Source: Xestospongia bergquistia
Taxonomy: Eukaryota; Porifera; Demospongiae; Haplosclerida; Petrosiidae
Reading direction: 5' to 3'
Assembly: GCA_963965975.1 (NCBI GenBank)
Contig: OZ014411.1
Span: forward strand, 24,411,249 to 24,475,248
Length of the DNA: 64,000 bases
In this document: one piece after another, positions 60,601 to 64,000 of the stretch
Position numbering within the stretch: the first letter of the stretch is position 1
How the letters are laid out: the number at the start of each line of letters is the position of its first letter
The notes under the pieces: model-generated
Databases searched by the model: none
Seen by the model: the letters and a program-made list of their open reading frames with translations, nothing else
What the model was told of the DNA's origin: nothing
Position numbers and translations under genes: made by a program

Positions 60601-62629
60601 CAATGAGAACATTACATGCTTGCTTCATCTCGAATTTTGTATTACTGACCTTGTTGTTCAATATCCTGTTCATCACATGTAAGGTGTAATGAGATACTAC
60701 ATTTCTTTTTGACTTCTTCCACCCAGTTTTTACATAATTTTTGAGCTGCTAATTTTGTAGGACCACCTTCACTGCAGAGACATTGTAAGAAAAGTTGACA
60801 ATGTTCTTGTAACATTGAAATATTGTTTGCTAATTGCAGTCCACTTTCAAATTCATCAATCACACTGTCAATAGCTGGAGACTTTCTCACAGATTCATTA
60901 ATCATTCTTTTAGAATACATTGCTACAGAGACCCGTGGCAAACATCTACTTAACTGGTTACTTAAGTCAGCAAAATGGCTTGTCAGTACACTCTTCAACA
61001 CTTTACAAACTTCATTGCTTTCTATAGCACTGGAATCTTCTATATCACCATGTACAGAGTTACCATGAAGAGAAAAAGTCTGGTCTTTGACATGGTCATT
61101 TGTTCCTTTTTTCTGTCCTTCTATTTTCCCTTGGTAAAGAAAATAATTGGTAAAGATTGGGTCTAGATGAGTGAACTGCCAATCCAGTTCCACTCATCAA
61201 GTGAAACTTGTTATGTTTACATTCTTTATGTATTTTTATGCTGACTTTTCAATATGAATATCAAATAACAACAAATCTAACATTTTCTTATATTGGTTTA
61301 AAGAAATTCAAGAGAACTTTTTTATTCAATTCATTGTAAAAATTGATTAGTTAATTTAAACAATACATATCATTATACATGTTGAATGTAGCAAAATGAT
61401 TTGCTATGAATTGAAAGTAAACAGAGTATTGTCTTGATTACTGATGTACTATCGAATTTATGCTTACCAAATATTAGAACTTGTAAAGTTGTTTTGTATA
61501 ACAATAAACAATAAACCATCTTTTGGTAAACAATTAATTTTGTCATACATTAGTAAAAAAACAGCATTGTGCTTATTTTCAGTTTGCATCAAATAATTAT
61601 ATATATATATATATACATATAACCTGTATAACAATATATATTGGTTAAATCAACCAACAGTACAGATAAAGCCTCAATAAACCTAAGAACACCAACTTTA
61701 GAGCCAAAAACAACTTATTTTAAACAACTAACTGAGACTAATTCTCTTACACTATATACTGAAGTATAAACTGAACAATTAAGGTAATTTGAAGTTCTAT
61801 AACAAGTGTAAAAAATAAAAAAGTATAAAAAATATAAAGAAATAAATAAAAGAAAGTATAAAACAAAGTCTGAGAACGTAGAAAAGACAACCTTTAAAAG
61901 ATGCTGAAAAGGTTACTCATTGTCCACAAGCTAAACCCATTCATCAGTACATGAAATCACATAGAAGATACCTTGTTATATACTATTATATTACACTGCA
62001 TGATAACTATTTTTAAGGTACTAGTGTATAATGAACTATACATAGGATATACCTTCATTTTTAATATTTAGCTGTCTTCTCAGCATAGTAGCTACATCAA
62101 CATCTCCACAACTTTCAACGGCTGAAATGAATTCTTCCCAAGTAGGAGCAGTACCATTTGTAATCCACCATTGTAAACCTTCTTCTAAAACAAAGTGGAA
62201 ATCTTGATCACTGCTGGCTATTGTTTTGAGTCTTTTCCTCTCCTCCAGTGATACACCTAGAATACTAGTGAGTTCAGACCATTTATTTTTAATAACAAAA
62301 CCACTCCTAACAAGAAGTTGTAGAGCATTACTTAATGTCAACTCTATTGAAGTAATTTGAAATATGTCCCATCAGTTATGTTTTAATGTATACTGACCTG
62401 TTTTAGGTCCAGGGTTGAGTTCAACATCACCTGATAAAATGAGGAGAAGTAAGAGAAACAAGATGAGAGAAAATATCAAGGTACCACCACCATCTCCTGA
62501 CATCAATAGTGACTTTATCCATCCAGGGATATCAGTGGTATGGGTAGAGTGAGTTGTTTTAGTGGTATATGGTATCAGATGACAATACCATAACCCAATG
62601 CAAGCTCTCCATTGGCAAATATCGATCAT
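54688..62629 (-). CDS. Death-domain ankyrin-repeat protein with N-terminal hydrophobic leader and 2A-like peptide (copy 2)
   Basis: Four exons: 62629-62398, 62343-62053, about 61129-60650 and 59069-54688, all in phase 1, giving about 1794 residues. Exon 1 repeats the leader and DVELNPGP (residues 68-75), with one residue fewer than copy 1. Exon 2 is the Death domain (NKWSELTSILGV, ITNGTAPTWEEF). Exon 3 has the EVCKVLK..LTSHFADL block and a helical end (CQLFLQCL.SEGGPTKLAAQKLC). Exon 4 carries a helical module of about 250 residues, about 8 diverse ankyrin repeats, a second diverged helical module, then 8 near-identical 99-bp ankyrin units (55648-56439), divergent repeats and the same basic C-terminal tail. 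It is the upstream tandem paralogue of the gene at 45352. An immune or death-signalling scaffold is inference. Confidence 0.82.
60119..60393. mobile_element. MITE, same family as 24951 and 61329
   Basis: The left arm (CACTGTAAAAATTGATTGG ... ATACAGGTAGTAGC) and right arm (TTTCAGTTTGCATC ... CAACCTGTATGACC ... GGTTAAATCAACT) are inverted copies of about 80 bp. It lies in intron 3 of the Death-ankyrin gene, copy 2. Confidence 0.75.
61329..61660. mobile_element. MITE, same family as 24951 and 60119
   Basis: The arms ATTGTAAAAATTGATTAG ... GAAAGTAAAC and TTTTCAGTTTGCATC ... ACCTGTATAAC ... GGTTAAATCAACCAAC are inverted copies. A (TA)n tract sits in the right half. It lies in intron 2 of copy 2. 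Confidence 0.72.
62405..62428 (-). other. 2A-like ribosome-skipping motif DVELNPGP (copy 2)
   Basis: The same eight codons as at 52534-52557, again after the hydrophobic helix and directly before the exon end. Confidence 0.85.
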
Positions 62630-63391
62630 AATGACCTATAAATAATTCCTCTATTAAAAGACAACTTACTCTATGTATTTAGTAACCTTTTGTTCCTGTC
62701 TGTATAACACAAAATGACATCAACACTTTGCTATATACTCCACAGGAGACTATGACAGACAATTGAGCAGCTTATAACACAATCAAAACGGCTGTCAAGA
62801 TTATAAAGCTAGTAAACAGGAAGGTTTTATTCTACCTACGTTAGGAATTCAACCTAGCTCCACCTTTTTGAGGAAGGGGCTTATTTAACTGCAAAGTACT
62901 AAACTGCACTGTACTCTTATATTTTCTGAGGCACTGTTCTATAAATGAAACTGATGTAATAGATCAATCCTCAAGTCCCTGCACTTATTATATACATATA
63001 TCCAAGCCCAGTCACCACATATACAGGCAATGTGGGTGAATTTGACAATTTTCTTAGATGTTTTATTATAAACTTTTAATGCGTTTAATTATGTGGCTTC
63101 TCTAATATTGAATCATCCATATTATTATTGAATTCATATGACTATAGTGAAGATAACATAAATATTGTATTTTATGAGTTTCAAATATCCTCTAAAGACA
63201 TACAGTATTTTAAAGTAACATTTCTAAATAAAGAAATAAAAAAATTGAGACATGTAATGTGTAAAGCACTTCATCATATATGTAAAATAAAAGTGATTAG
63301 CAATCAAGTGTTTGTGATCAAATATAATTCAATAGTTTATAGTATATGTATAGTGTTACTGTAATACACTGTAATTTAATTAATTTAAAAA
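62630..63391. other. Upstream region of Death-ankyrin copy 2
   Basis: 62630-62890 matches the upstream region of copy 1, including TATATACTCCACAGGAGAC, which may hold shared promoter sequence. The SINE-like repeat occupies about 62745-62890. The rest is AT-rich with no supportable gene. Confidence 0.45.
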
Positions 63392-64000
63392 CTAAATATC
63401 GGCATTATCTCTCAAAGCCTGACCATATTCTGCTTCCACTTTACTTTCGTTTGGAACAGAATAGTGTGTATCAGCAGGAATATTTGTATTAGTCTCAATA
63501 ATGAGATACGATGATTTATTATGAGAAAATGTTTCTCTAGGAGTGTCTCTTTTGATCTTGGACATTCGGAGGTAACACACATGAATGAGCAGTGCTGATC
63601 CAGCAAACACTCCCATCAAGGACCCAGTAAAAACATGGGCAATAACCAAAGTATAACTGGGTCTCTTGGATACAGCATCATAAATACGATCAATTAATGG
63701 AGAGATCAGCAAAAACAAATAGATTATTGGATATGCTAAAAGTGGCAAGAGGTGTTTTAGAGCTTGTAACTTTTGATGTCTGGTCGTCAATAGAGGCACA
63801 TTTTCTTGTTGTCTATCTTTGTATACACGTCGTAGCATAACAGCAAACATTATGAATATGGCAAAAGCATTTAATATTAGAGATATGATAATTGGTCCAT
63901 AAAATAAGGTAAACACTTCTACAATACCCTGTACATCTTTTTCTGATTCACAATCATCTTTCCATGTACGTATGTAACACCAAGCTCCAACAAGTCCATA
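63392..64000 (-). CDS. GPCR-like 7TM protein, C-terminal part (runs off the window)
   Basis: The frame is open from the window edge to a stop at 63392, about 202 residues. It opens inside TM4 or extracellular loop 2 (GLVGAWCYIRTW, with a Cys typical of the conserved disulfide). It continues with TM5 (FYGPIIISLILNAFAIFIMF), a basic intracellular loop 3, TM6 (HLLPLLAYPIIYLFLLI), TM7 (HVFTGSLMGVFAGSALLIHVCYL) and a hydrophilic Ser/Thr-rich tail. The pattern suits secretin/adhesion- or cAMP-receptor-like GPCRs more than rhodopsin-like ones, since there is no NPxxY in TM7. The start lies outside the window. Confidence 0.65.
   Translation of the reverse strand, partial: YGLVGAWCYIRTWKDDCESEKDVQGIVEVFTLFYGPIIISLILNAFAIFIMFAVMLRRVYKDRQQENVPLLTTRHQKLQALKHLLPLLAYPIIYLFLLISPLIDRIYDAVSKRPSYTLVIAHVFTGSLMGVFAGSALLIHVCYLRMSKIKRDTPRETFSHNKSSYLIIETNTNIPADTHYSVPNESKVEAEYGQALRDNADI

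Overview
The window looks like nuclear DNA of a demosponge, probably Amphimedon or a close relative. It is AT-rich and uses the standard code. Introns are short (54 bp to a few kb) with GT-AG ends, and small inverted-repeat elements are common. The gene families (beta-helix/multi-TM proteins, NACHT-LRR, Death-ankyrin and death-fold families in tandem) match those expanded in that lineage. Species assignment is inference; no search was run.

Layout. 0-3.8 kb (-): a beta-helix ectodomain plus multi-TM protein, broken by one apparent missing base. 4.3-4.7 and 8.3-9.1 kb (-): decayed relatives of it. 5.2-7.8 and 9.3-11.3 kb (+): tandem paralogues with two death-fold-like modules and a C-terminal lysozyme-like domain. 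11.5-17.2 kb (+): an NLR gene (one such module, NACHT, LRR) whose LRRs lie on uniform 84-bp exons. 17.6-23.1 kb (-): a complete 15-exon purple acid phosphatase gene. 23.2-38.0 kb (+): four tandem copies of a gene with an N-terminal helical death-fold-like module and a Pro/Gln/Ser/His-rich tail; one copy has lost most of its first exon, one has a shortened tail and one has an apparent 1-nt deletion. 38-45 kb: mostly non-coding, with minus-strand exon relics (PX-like and ZU5-like), a minisatellite and an unusual GC-rich insertion. 45.4-52.8 and 54.7-62.6 kb (-): two large paralogous genes encoding hydrophobic leader + 2A-like stop-go peptide + Death domain + helical region + long ankyrin array. 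63.4 kb to the edge (-): the 3' part of a GPCR-like 7TM gene.

Taken together this looks like an innate-immunity/cell-death neighbourhood. Three families (lysozyme-like fusions, NLR, P/Q-rich tails) share a similar N-terminal helical module, so they could be receptors and adaptors that contact each other through it. The tail family carries paired NF-kB-like motifs just upstream of its start codons. The Death-ankyrin genes carry the strongest unusual signal: a 2A-type recoding motif directly after a signal-like hydrophobic segment, which would yield cytosolic and membrane-directed forms from one mRNA. Exon boundaries were worked out by hand from splice signals, reading phase and paralogue comparison; for each main model the summed exon lengths are a multiple of three, apart from the two genes with apparent 1-nt losses.
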